NCBI RefSeq assembly: GCF_026151205.1
Contig: NC_087080.1
Span: 631,812 to 691,811, forward strand
Source of the DNA: Bolinopsis microptera
Taxonomy: Eukaryota; Ctenophora; Tentaculata; Lobata; Bolinopsidae
Length of the DNA: 60,000 nucleotides
Direction: 5' to 3'
Part shown: positions 12,901 to 23,300 of the stretch, in pieces
Numbering within the stretch: the first letter of the stretch is position 1
Layout: every line of letters begins with the position of its first letter
Position numbers and translations under genes: made by a program
Notes under the pieces: model-generated
What the model was told of the DNA's origin: nothing
The model's database searches: none
What the model saw: only the letters and a program-made list of their open reading frames with translations

Positions 12901-13369
12901 CGTACACTTCTTTTTCCCTCAGTTGGTCTATCTTCTTTCTTTTCTGTTCAAAGTCTCGCACATACAGGTCCATTGCTACACCTTCTGGTCTCTTATAGTG
13001 CTCGAAATCTTCAATTGCCATGAACAGATCGTGTGTGGCGTCTTTTAGAAACAGAGAATCCAGCTCTGTTATCAGCTTATCAACTCCGGTTTCAACTCCT
13101 AACTCTGCTGGTGCTATTTGTAGTGCTGCTTCATACGCTCTTCCATTCATGAATCCAATCAGACGGCTGGCTTGTTGAGTTTTCTTTGCTGTTGTTCCCA
13201 ACTGCCACACTTTGACTGCTTTCTTCCAACGGCTGTAGTCGCTGTCATCCTCTAAATTCGGTATCTTCTCGCTCATAATGTGAATGAATGTGAAAATTAC
13301 TACAAACACAAAACTATTAGACTGTACACTGACACAAACAAATGTACACTGACTATAACTATCTAACAC
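9959..13369 (-). CDS. Copia Gag-protease-repeat-RNase H fusion (1136 aa)
   Basis: A more likely start than the first Met is Met 32 (codon at 13276), which begins MSEKIPNLEDD. Parts in order: copia-type Gag (about 40-215); a CX2CX4HX4C zinc knuckle, CYICKNPNHRVANC (about 280); an aspartic protease with LLDTGAS (about 345); a low-complexity block with five 45-residue repeats (about 500-725, DNA 11200-11870); a short reverse transcriptase remnant; and a copia RNase H with FYTDAS (about 968) and ADCLTKKD near the end. Integrase and the reverse transcriptase palm (no YVDD-type motif) are absent, yet the frame is open throughout. Gag could assemble particles and protease could act. I infer a non-autonomous family kept translatable. 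Confidence 0.88.
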   Translation of the reverse strand: MLDSYSQCTFVCVSVQSNSFVFVVIFTFIHIMSEKIPNLEDDSDYSRWKKAVKVWQLGTTAKKTQQASRLIGFMNGRAYEAALQIAPAELGVETGVDKLITELDSLFLKDATHDLFMAIEDFEHYKRPEGVAMDLYVRDFEQKRKKIDQLREKEVYEDGVLAYKLLNQANLNPDQKRLVKATITKLDYKMMVQSLKQTFGDEVPFESPTRIETVIKEEQGIMFTDQRSRQSSSASGETAESEDEGVLYNTGRFRGKGKFRKYGNGNDNRTKQTNQNYQGCYICKNPNHRVANCPHNTYKTEGQRNTYKTEGQRQRYTYLADMTREVVLPERDEQYTYFIGETVNKGLLDTGASATVCGQKWLEVYTESLTGEEARKLKTKNSKATFRFGDGESVVARKLVTLPVKMFGKNIVIRTHVVDTDIPLLLSKQTMNEHRFVIDVGNKKVYAHGGEEPILDTASGHMGMSIGRGEDSRVVPPHEQEMTVNKMRAGGKDPYDKDEEDTDKDTKEELTKTRSTRAGGIAVDKEPRTKTKTRGTDGSGRVEELNQPSDDKEELTKTCSTRAGGIAVDKEPRTKAKTRGTDGSGRVEELNQPSDDKEELTKTRSTRAGGIAVDKEPRTKAKTRGTDGSGRVEELNQPSDDKEELTKTRSMRAGGIAVEKEPRTKAKTRGTDGSGRVEELNQPSDDKEELTKTRSMRAGGIAVDKEPRTKAKTRGTDGSGRIVGLQVGVEQRNVTRGIRRQSGSRLYGEIILSDREESEGTEEPVVSNCEESEGTKEPVKIEGNWKSKEPVKIEEDWTNVEPVKNGALNLKKDDIVRFRGQETEDWKKGLVTSRAGKSTGQYKNEYNLEIEDEESDEMTREVYLKPPADIRKQGVMWRLKKPEQKKPPESKLTEEEKKVYQKQLGRMLWLSGQSRPDLSFDTLELSTYSSNACVKHVKVLNKVTKKIAGGPKSLCFKGLDLQRDNISITFYTDASVGNTFTENGRQTQSGRGYLVFLTNGKTANLIDWSSRKIKRVVHSAFGAETLACIDAMGAAIYVRQILSEILYGDPKSEVIPIKGFADSKQLHDHVHTSKQCEEKRLRLDLAELQQALSNKTLKSLTWIPTDIMLADCLTKKDANCEQLCTVIERGEFLERD
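11200..11870 (-). repeat. Five tandem 135-bp coding repeats in the copia ORF
   Basis: Units of 135 bp encode 45 residues each, containing TRAGGIAVDKEPRTKAKTRG and VEELNQPSDD. Differences between units are few, for example ACA/GCA and TCC/TGC changes. The repeats sit where integrase and reverse transcriptase would lie in a complete element. Confidence 0.9.
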
Positions 13370-13546
13370 TGAGTTTTAATTACTTTCAACACTTGAATCA
13401 GTTCAATACTTTCTAGTTAGTCTCTTTCTTCTTTAAATTAACTGAACAGTCTATAACAATTTCTTCCAATTACCTTTTCTCTCCTTTCCTCTGGTTCTTC
13501 TTCGGTGGATCTGTCGTCTCTCACAAGTTAACTGAACTGCTACCAC

Positions 13547-13849
13547 TGTTAATATGTGTTCACAGGACTTGTTTACAAGAGAAACTCGCTGGGTTGGTAA
13601 TAGAAACAGAACCTGTAATAAATAGGATTTATTACACCAATAATATAAACATTCAATGTTCCAATTATCCATTGTAAATATATAATAGTCTATAGATCAT
13701 TGTAAATATATAGTTTAAAGGAATACGTACCGGTTGATACTCTACAATAACATAAATCTTCTTTCTACAAACTTAATCTTCTTTCTACAAACTTCAACCG
13801 GTTCTCATACTATGAATATATAATGATTAGTATTCTGCTAAGTCTAATA
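13547..13849 (-). repeat. Copia 5' LTR
   Basis: Upstream LTR of the minus-strand copia element, 303 bp, matching 8941-9243. It is followed on the minus strand by the tRNA-Met primer binding site at 13545-13537. Confidence 0.9.
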
Positions 13850-13854
13850 ATGTT

Positions 13855-16400
13855 CACTGCCAGGAAAATTACAGCGGTGATCCTGTCTGTGTGAGAGCCT
13901 TGATATTACACAGATGTAAAAGGTTCAAAATAACTCGGACACAAATGTATTCGTTTGGCTTTAAATTCTATTGCTATGGTGTTGCTATGGGGTCACTTTG
14001 GCGTAACAATGGCGTTTCTTTGGCGTTGCTAAGCTACACTTATACACAAATTTAGCTCTGTTCAGACCACATGTTGCTTTTAAAAGGTCGAATAATAAAT
14101 ATACTCATGGGTATACTTTTAGGAAGTTACTGTAGTCAAAGGGATAACAATATATTGATATAATTTGGCTGAATTTGCTTGAACTTATTTAAAACAACTC
14201 GTTTTGGGGTCCGGACTCTACGGTGTGAGACTCTCTTATGCACTCGCTATCAGTGTTGTTCACATTTTAAAGTTTGTATGATATTAACAACCCGGGAATA
14301 TCTATAGTACAGTATGACTATCGGTTTTAAATAAGTTCAACCCGCTGTATCTTAGGTAAAGATACAAATTTCTTGATGTGATAAAAACTAACTTTCGAAG
14401 AACATTTCCCGTAACCATGGGCATCCTAATTTAATATGGAATTATATCTATTTTGATCGAAAATATTATTTGCCGCCGTAGATTTACCGGTCCCATTGTT
14501 TCCAATTTCCATGGATACAGGGCACAGGCACCCTGGGGATCTCCAGATGATCTGTAGATGGCTGAAATCATTCAACCTACATACTTTGTCACTAATAATC
14601 AATATTCATTAGTAATTAAAGGGTGAAAGAGATTATAATGATTCAACCATTTTTCGATTAAAAATATTCAAAACGGTCTTCCATAAACAGGCGGGGAAAC
14701 AAGTGATTTCGACAAAGTTACCACAAGTCGAAAAGCGACGACAAATCCTCGAAAGAGTAGATTGATCACCAAACACCGTGCAGATATTCGGAAAATACAT
14801 CATGCAAAGAACAGACATGGAGACTTACAAGGATTTTTAAAGGAATGACATTACACCACATAAATTGTGTCTATGAATAAGCCTGTCCCAGGTAAATGTC
14901 AATATAATCAGGCATGAGATAGTATACAAATAATGCGAGCTCTAAGCATGTAGATACCTTAGAGTCAGTATTAGTAATTATTATCGAAATATATTGTACG
15001 ACTAAAAGATCAAGTTTTCTTACATCCCTAGACAAAATGTCTAACGGCAGCTTCCTGATCACACATTGCTAAATAGCAGAACAGCTTATCGCCCTGAGAA
15101 CAGAGAACGGGGAATTGCGACTAAAACACACACAAAATAACCGGAACCAGTACAAATAAGTGAAGCTATATTTTATCTAATTAGTCTGTTTAGCTGACTA
15201 GACTTTAAGGTCAAACCTTCACTACTCACTAGGAGGCCTTGTCATAAAATTAAAAGTTGAAAGTAAAGGCGATAAAGATAAAATGACAGATAATAGATAT
15301 ACCAAACGTTGAAATCATTACAAGAACGATAAACATTTTTTCACTAACACTATACTATGCAAACAACAACATTTTATATGCACATGCAACAAAATTTGAT
15401 AGGCAGACGACTTAATATAAAACTAAAATGTACAATTTAACTTTAAGTATGAACCACAAAATAATCGTTTAATATCATAAAAGAGCGACACAATGGCAGT
15501 CCGAACTAATAGTAATACAATAGCACATTAGTTAGACATAGTAACAACTGAAAGAATTGAGAAATGAAACTTAAATTAAAAGTCGGACACCACATACGGC
15601 AACAATATTACTGATAGATGAATCTAGGATTCAGAGGTAGTCATGACACTCGCTGCTCGCGTCGCTCGATTTTACCACCCAATAATGAAATATGACAATC
15701 TAACCCAGCGCGCGGCTCTTGTAGCGTATACGTCACTTCTTTCCAATTGGTAGTTAGCGTGCACGTGTTTTTTCCGAGGCCACAATTGGTTCTAAACGAT
15801 CACGTGAAGGCTGGTCACGCGCACACTAACTTCCAATGAGCATTCGCACTTTTTTTCAGTGCGATGGAGGTCTTATTTCACTCAGCCCGAATAGAGATTA
15901 GGCGGAATGACAGGCTGAGCGCGGCCCAGTAATAACAATTAAACTTGGTCAAAGATAGTTATATACAATTCATAAATTAAATCAATAATCATGTTAATAT
16001 GAATATTCAACACTACTCGACAACAAATATTTGCCGGCCCATCAACGATTCAGTCGCCGAAACAAAAATCAAATGTTTGCTTTTTCGTTTCGGGGACTGT
16101 TTGAACTCAGTACTATATCCGACTAATCATACTTTATAATGGTTAAAATACAAAGTAAAAAGATTTTCCTCGATGAACCGGCATTCGCAACCGCGAAGCG
16201 TTTTGAGTACGACGAACGATGACACCACCACCAGCCATTAATTAAAATTCAACTTTGAAAGTTAATAGATTATCAGTTACAACAAAATTATAGTTTAAGA
16301 CATTCTGCGCAGTAATCCAATTGGATGCGTAGTAATCCAGTATTAGAATTTATGATATATATTATTAAAAAATTGGTAATAAATTTAACTTTTTTTTATT
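13855..16400. other. Intergenic DNA without supported gene
   Basis: I find no exon or RNA with convincing content. The stretch around 15640-15930 is richer in GC and CpG (GCGCGCGG, several CACGTG), so it could be a promoter, but nothing downstream proves it. Confidence 0.35.
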
Positions 16401-16404
16401 ATTA

Positions 16405-16515
16405 TAAAGGGTCTCAATAAGAGGTCTCGACTGCCTAGGCGTCAAACCTTGGCAGTCGGTAATTTTTCTCTGGCCCGGGATCAGCTGACCCTAGGGACCA
16501 GAGGGTAAAGGTGTA
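16405..16515. repeat. Pair of GC-rich hairpins
   Basis: CGACTGCC pairs with GGCAGTCG (about 16430-16460). CTCTGG pairs with CCAGAG (about 16468-16503) around a TCAGCTGA palindrome and CCC/GGG pairs. This GC-rich island in AT-rich DNA looks structured. It may be a SINE head or a retroelement 3' structure. Confidence 0.4.
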
Positions 16516-16549
16516 GAGACTATGTGTATCTACAAATCTTTCGAGGTTG

Positions 16550-17120
16550 TTTTTACAAGAGACAGGGCTTGCTACGCAAGGGAAGAAAACCGGGAGAAAC
16601 AATCACAAATTATACAAATAAATATTATAAAACCTAGCAAAAAGAAATTCAAACAATCCTACACTACTACAAATGTTTATTACATACTACAGTGTAATAC
16701 ACGATAAATAAATGCTGTATAATCAAGAAACAGGACTTGCAGGGCAAGGGACGGAACACAGGAACTGGTTACAGAGTGTATAAGACAGTGATTCAGCAAG
16801 TACCCATTGGCTTGGGTATTGCTGAATCTGACCCACAAAATACCACAATCAATACTAGAATATACAATATAACAAACATCATGTTTATACAAGAATCAGG
16901 GCATGCAGAGCAAGAGAAGAAAAATAAGAGAAAAACTCCAACACATGTATACCCCTTAGTCCAGTAAATAACAATAATTACTTGTACACAAAACTGTATA
17001 ATATAAAATACATAACAAATACACAGTCTACCCAATATACCAGTTAAAAATTGTATAAACAAGAGACAGGGCTTGCATAGCAAGGGAAGAGATATAAGAG
17101 GACCAGGTAAAAAGTGTTCA
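16550..17120. repeat. Four diverged tandem units of about 165 bp
   Basis: A core like ACAAGAGACAGGGCTTGC followed by GCAAGGGAAGA recurs near 16554, 16727, 16889 and 17059, spaced 162-173 bp. The units are well diverged. They lie beyond the 3' side of the minus-strand LINE and may be its tandem 3' region or a separate satellite. Confidence 0.6.
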
Positions 17121-17282
17121 TTACAGTATCCAGTGAAGAATAAACTAAATATAATAGAGTATCTACAGTGTAATATACTCTCTATAATATCATATGTCTA
17201 AGACCATCCTGAGAATTCTGGCTGATCCAAGCAAAGCTGTCTTCTGGAGATTAGAGATGCTACAGGTGGATAGGATATAAAG

Positions 17283-18510
17283 AAAAGTAAAGTAAAGTTA
17301 AATAATATTTATTTGATGACATATCTTTATTTTTTCCATTTCACCCTTTTGTAAAAAGGCAATAGTGAAAGCTCGTTTTTGCAGAAAAACGTGGATTTTG
17401 GAGATTGCGTTAGGTGGGTCAAATATATGTCGTGTTCCTTCCGTATGTTACCAAGCAACGAAAAATTTTCGCGCGCGAGGATTAGTAAAACAAAGTAGTA
17501 AAACAAAGTATTTTATTTATTAGCAGTGCAATCAATTCATATGATATAATTATAAGAATATAATAGTATGTCACACCTATTTAACTGTTACGTTCGAGTA
17601 GTCGTGCCATGCGAGGAATATATAGGTATATAAAAATCATATCAATATAAAAATAGATCCAAAAATAGATCCAAAGATTCACACGGCAGTCAGGGAACTT
17701 CCAGACAGGATGCTTTTGAAACAGGTATAATTAGCGCTTTTGTAATTAGTTGTATGCAAGGGATGGGATGCTGATTGACTAAGCTGGTTCAATGCCCCAG
17801 CTATTTAGGGGGAGCCACTCAATTTCACGCCCAGGTGTTGTCAATTGCTGGGTTTCAAGTAAGAGCTTTTTGATACGGCTCTTGATAATTGAGATGGGGG
17901 AGGAAAGGTCGGAAAATTTACTAGAGCCAGGGACCATGACATTGTTTTCATTAGGAGTGCATTTGTCGAATATTTTATCAACCAAACTGTTCCATATAGT
18001 CGTACCTTTGAAGACAAAATTGTGTTTAGAAATTTCAAGTTTGTGTCGGGGGACCCGCATAGTTTGGCTACATGCTCTGGAACTTGTTTGGAATAAACTT
18101 GTCAGAGAGATAGGTTGATGCAGTTTCAAGATTTTAAACAGTTCAGTGGATATATGTTGGGTGTACAGGTTGTGGATTGACATGATTTTCTCGGTATTGA
18201 ATATTGGCTTAGTGTTTTCCAAAGCAAAGCTCCTTTTTGCGATGTGTTCACTGTATGGTCTTGCACGTGCACATGTTTCATAATACTCTGCCCGGTCAAA
18301 GCTTGGTTTGCTTCCAAATAGAAGGCGTACACATCTTTTTTGGATGGAGAACAGTTTAGATAGTCTATAAGGTGTGACACCACCCCAGCTACTGATACAG
18401 TAGCTCATATGAGACTTGAATAAGGATTGCTTGTGGAGATGTGATGTATATATAGCCTGTGATCTATTAATGTATACGATGTAATGTATAATATTAGGTT
18501 ATAAGCCCAA
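17283..18510 (-). pseudogene. 5'-truncated non-LTR retrotransposon (reverse transcriptase C-terminus)
   Basis: The minus strand from about 18505 to 17779 encodes the end of a LINE ORF2, including NRSQAIYTSHLH, MSYCISSWGG and FKGTTIWNSL. These resemble the thumb and C-terminal region common to CR1/Jockey/RTE-type reverse transcriptases. A stop codon at about 18508 and the missing catalytic palm show it is a 5' truncation. About 500 bp of 3' UTR ends near 17283 in a short (TTTAC)n-like tail. It is not functional by itself. Confidence 0.7.
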
Positions 18511-18881
18511 TTTGTATGTGGCACGCGTAGTGTATTGATGTGTACACAAGTATAGTTTACCTTTGCTTACAATTTCTTGAATTACAGATGCAAGTTAAGT
18601 TCTATGGCAATTGAAATGAATTTCAAGTGTTTCCCGTATTTAATGCATAATTTATCAATATTATTATCATGAAGATTGAAGTGAGCTGATTGGAGGTTAT
18701 ACTTAAATTTATAGTAAATGTGGAATGGAAATCTAGCGTCCGCCAAAACGAAACAACGGGCGCAATTCTTGTTAATGCTACAGATTGTTGATATGGGTGG
18801 AGTATGAATATTGATTTTCAACATTCGCAATTTCAAGGTTACATTTAAAATAACAGAATACATTTCAGTACCAATGAATTT
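18511..18881. promoter_or_regulatory. Spacer upstream of the intronless Rab24-like gene
   Basis: This AT-rich spacer of about 370 bp between the LINE fragment and the GTPase ATG must hold its promoter and 5' UTR. I see no distinct TATA box or other element that I can defend. Confidence 0.3.
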
Positions 18882-19478
18882 ATGGAAGATAAGCCTGATT
18901 TTAAGTGTGTCATAGTGGGGCATGTAGATACAGGAAAAACATGCTTATTTGACAGAATCTGTAAAGGAACATTTGATCCAAATACTCAAAGTACTCTTAG
19001 TTTTTGCGGGGTAAAGTCAATTCCAATTTCAATCGAGGAACAAAATGAGCCAGTCACTATGTCCTTATGGGATACCATTGGTGCTGACCAATTTTTGACA
19101 CCAACAAGACAGTTTACCCGGAATTCAGGTGCAGCTATGATTTGCTGTTCTTTGAGTGATGCTGATTTTGATTTGGAGAAAGCAAAGTTTTGGACACACA
19201 TATTCATAAAAGATAGCCCATCATGCAAACTATATCTTGTTGGCACCAAATGTGATCTTCCTAAACGAAGAGATATTGATCAAAAACTTCAAGAGTATGC
19301 CGATATGTACAATGCTAGCTATATTGAAACATCGGCAAAAGAAGATATTAATATTTCAAGTCTGGTAAAGATGATAGCTCGTGATTGGGTGATCAGTGGC
19401 GTGAAAAAGGTCCACAAAAGATCAATGGATACATTCAAGCTGGAAGAGACACAAAACTCTAATAAAAAATGTTGTTAA
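18882..19478 (+). CDS. Intronless Rab24-like small GTPase (198 aa)
   Basis: All five G motifs are present: GHVDTGKT (P-loop, residues 13-20), a threonine in the TQST segment (switch I), WDTIG (switch II), TKCD (guanine recognition) and ETSAK. The C-terminus KKCC fits Rab double geranylgeranylation. The stretch AAMICCSLSD...LEKAKFW resembles the Rab24 signature. Rabs usually have DTAGQE, whereas here it is DTIGAD. The catalytic Gln is replaced, and Rab24 proteins also lack it, so weak GTP hydrolysis is expected. The ATG at 18874 is out of frame, so 18882 is the start. The spliced Rab24 gene begins 870 bp downstream on the same strand. It may be a retrocopy or a tandem paralogue that lost its introns. 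Confidence 0.85.
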   Translation: MEDKPDFKCVIVGHVDTGKTCLFDRICKGTFDPNTQSTLSFCGVKSIPISIEEQNEPVTMSLWDTIGADQFLTPTRQFTRNSGAAMICCSLSDADFDLEKAKFWTHIFIKDSPSCKLYLVGTKCDLPKRRDIDQKLQEYADMYNASYIETSAKEDINISSLVKMIARDWVISGVKKVHKRSMDTFKLEETQNSNKKCC

Positions 19479-20351
19479 CTTATTGAATCAGTTTGTTAAC
19501 AATAATAATACTTGATTCTGTTTCTCAAATCTGGTTATAATAACTATTAATAGCCCCCCGAATAACACATTGTTTTTGTACTAAACAGGACTCACTCAGC
19601 CTAATTTTCCCTAATTTCTTCATGAGTTTGATTATCAAGTACAGTGTTGCTGATATCTCATTAATCGAATTCATGTTTAATGACATTTTTGATTAGTTGA
19701 TAAAATGATTTAATCACCCAATTTTTAAGTCATATCACCTTTTGAGTGTGTATGTGATGTTGTTGAAGAATCAGATACATTTTTGATTATTTTATAACAT
19801 TTTATCAAACTTTTTCAGTTATGATTAAACTAATTCTTATGGAATCTTTTAGATTTAAAATATCCGAAGTTTTACCTTATGTAGTGCATTTTTGAAGTTT
19901 TTTCTTGTGTAGCACATGATATTGTAATCTAATTCATCTGAATTCTTATGTATGTAACTTTAAGTATAAAATAATTGTTAATTTAAGTCAGTATTTATCG
20001 TAATATTATGTTAATATTCGTACAAATAATGTGCTTTGTAAGCTTGTTAAATGTCTTATTTTACCAATTTGGCATGCCTTTTTACTCAGTATAGTTCAAT
20101 ACATTCTGATGTAACTAATCTTTGCTATTGCAGCAGTCTCACTGTGCTACTCTTGTTCTGCATTTTTATTGAAATGGTTGAAACAGTATAGAAAAACTCA
20201 AATTTAAGTAAATAAAGAAATTTTAGACAAATAACCATTGTATGTACAAACTCTACATTTTATGATTGAGTTTAGCTATAAAAATCAATATTGATGTTTT
20301 GTACTAGAAAACTAATTTTTATATTGTCATTAGGATGTTCCAGAAAGGTAA
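19479..20351. other. 3' UTR and spacer between the two Rab24-like genes
   Basis: Very AT-rich DNA with AATAAA-like signals (for example near 20212). No coding content is seen. It must contain the end of the first gene and the promoter of the second. Confidence 0.4.
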
Positions 20352-23300
20352 ATGAAAGTTGATACAAAAGTAGTACTGCTTGGCTCGGAGAATATTGGTA
20401 AAACTTGTCTTGTTCATCGAATTTTCAAAGGTATTAATACTTCTCACCATTTATCATATTAAATTTGTATGGTGGGCAATTCCACGGTAAGGTTCCACTT
20501 GGTGAAAATGAAAAATGTTAAGATAGGCACCTAATTTTGGTTAAAATATGTTCATTAGACTCTTAACCTTACAAGTCAACAAAAGTTTTTTGTTTCATAT
20601 TGCGTTAACTTTTGATTTTTCTCATTCAAAGGAACACTACTCGGAAATGAAAAAAATCGTTCAAATTTTCAAAGGGCCATAGTTTGGGTATGCAGCAATA
20701 TTTCTCTATGAAATTCCATACACTTAGGCATATGCATAAGAATGAGAGCTATGCAAAGTTTCAAAACCGTTACTCAAATACTTTTTCTAAAAAATTTCCA
20801 CAAAGATGGTGTCACGTCCGTCACAAAATTAAGCAAAAAAGTTTTTTCAGAGCCACATAGTGCTATTTATATTCAAAAAACCACTGTAACCTATCTCTTC
20901 TGAAGGTAAGGGAGTACCGTAGAAATTATCAGGCTTGTATCTTTTAAGAAACAAATTTTGTAAGGGGGGTCCCAACTTGTCGCGTCCGTCACATTTTTTT
21001 GAAAATGCTCCAAAAAATCCTTAAACAGACTTTAAAGGCATTTTTCTTAAAGCTGAGGTCGTACTCAACAAAACTATGTCGTCAAATCAAAAATTGGACA
21101 GAAAATGACCGAGTTATGTATAATTTTGTATATGCCCATATATGGGCATACGGCTCACTTTTAGCCATTTTTATCCATATTTCCATTATTTTGACTAAAA
21201 CCAAGACAAATAGAAGTTAAATAAGGTTGGATTGTGTTGACTATGTTGACTAGACTATCAAATAACATCATATGCAATTCAATAATTTTTAATTTACTGA
21301 TTTTTTGCCATTTTATTTGCTTACAACTTTTTCAGAGGTAAAAGGCACAAAAAATGGACTTTACCCTATTTTCGCATATTTTTGAAGTAAAAATTCAATA
21401 TCTTCCACATTTTAAACACTAAAGTAATGAAACTTTTAGGAGATGGTCTCAACAGTATGATGCGTTGAACAGTGATGAATGTTTTACCAGAGTTATAAAT
21501 TTGTTCAAGTAGAGAAATAATTGATGCCCCTAGACTGATACCCTAGCGTATGCCCAAAATGGACGATTTTGGCTGTTGCAAACCTCTTGGGGGTATTTGA
21601 GGCCTAAAAATTGGCATGAATACAGAGTAGATGTCACTGAACAAGATAAAAGTGTCAAGTGGAAGATTTGGAAAAATTGAAAAAAAACGTGTGTCCGTCA
21701 CAGTCACGTCTGTCACAATTTGAAAATGGCGCCACGCAAACAAAAATTGAGCAATCTCTAAGAAAATGGCATCTCAGAAATCCCTAAACCTTCTTCTATC
21801 ATTGTAATTCCAAATTAGATACAATAGATAACTTTTTGAGATAAATTTGGGTACCATCTGAGTAGACGTACCCAAAAAAAGTGTCATATTTACGTCACGT
21901 CCGTCACAGGGGTGCTATCTCAGAAAGTAATAATGGTAGGGGTCTGAAATTTTCACACAACCTGTAGAAAGGTTAAATGTGGACTAATAAACAGTTGGAG
22001 CTGATAAATAAACAACATCTCGAGTACAACATTCGTTTGAACTTTAAAAAACAGCAAAATCGTGGTGTCCGTCACGGTGGAATTGCCCTGGTAAATGATT
22101 ATTCTGGCTCATTTATTCCTCAATTTTGGTCAACTGGGCATGGGCATCGATGGGGTAATTTTACTATACCAACTTTAAAAAAGAAAAAGAAAGATCAAAC
22201 AAAGTGATTTACAGGTGCCTTCCGAGGGGAGTACGAGAACACGATCGGAGCTGCATTTTGTGCCAAAAGATTCAATGTTGAAGGAAAAACTGTGACGTTG
22301 GTAAGTTTTAGTAAAACTTACCAAACTTAGTATTACCCTGCCAGTTTCTTATGCCTGAAATCAGGCCTCCAATTTCAGTGCAGAGACACTATACTGCGCC
22401 GTTAATTTAGTTGAATTTCTATCAGTGATATGACTTTGGAACGATTAAACAGACCCTAGCTGTCTTTACTTCCCCTGATCTACTTCAATATGGTTCACCC
22501 TGCTTTTGTATATTAACCGATCTTCTTCAACTTTATATATCTTAAGGGAATTTGGGATACAGCTGGTGCAGAGAAATTTGAGTCTATATCAGAACAGTAC
22601 ACGAGAAACTCAAACGCTGCAATTATATGCTATGACGTCACAGACAGACTTACATTTGAAAAAGCCAAACAATGGGTAGGACTAACTTGTTACTTATTGC
22701 TATTATATCATGATATAAAACTTACCAATTTTAGAATTAGAAACATTGTTATTGCTAAAGTTTCAGCTTGAATATTACTCTCTGATGTACCCCCCCCCCC
22801 CCCAAACACCTATTTTTAACGCCTGTTTTTAACTCCAATCAGATAGTCACCATGAAAAGGGATCAGCCAGATTGCACTATCTACCTCACAGGTTTGAATA
22901 TATTTTATGATATTATACTTCCCTGTTGAGTGTTTTATTAAAAAGTAATGATAGGAGACGAGGGTATTGCTCTTAGTAACAGTCTAAATAAATTTTGTGT
23001 TCATTTTATGGTTACATAACTTAATTAATACATTTTTGATATTGAGGATCATCATCATAATTAGCATGCATCCCACAGTACATGGTTTTTCCATCATTGA
23101 TTGCCGGTTAGATTTTTCCCCCCAGTATTTTAAATAACGATAATCAGAATTTATTAATTCTTCAGGAACAAAGGGTGACCTCCCAAATCAAGTTATCACA
23201 GATACTGTTGCGTCTGATTATGCTTACATAGAGGACTGCTCACATATCAGGTTAGTCAGGTTAGGTGTGATACTTGTTTAGTTATACAGGTTAGTCAGCT

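Larger units (their letters stand above)
8936..13854 (-). mobile_element. Full-length but internally deleted Ty1/copia retrotransposon
   Basis: Two 303-bp LTRs (8941-9243 and 13547-13849) appear identical and are flanked by the 5-bp duplication ATGTT (8936-8940 and 13850-13854). The element reads on the minus strand. Just inside the upstream LTR is TGGTAGCAG (minus strand, 13545-13537), complementary to the 3' end CTGCTACCA of initiator Met tRNA, the usual copia primer. Just before the downstream LTR is the polypurine tract AGGGGGGAA (minus strand, 9252-9244). Identical LTRs imply a very recent insertion. The single long frame lacks integrase and most of the reverse transcriptase, so movement would need enzymes from another copy. 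Confidence 0.92.
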
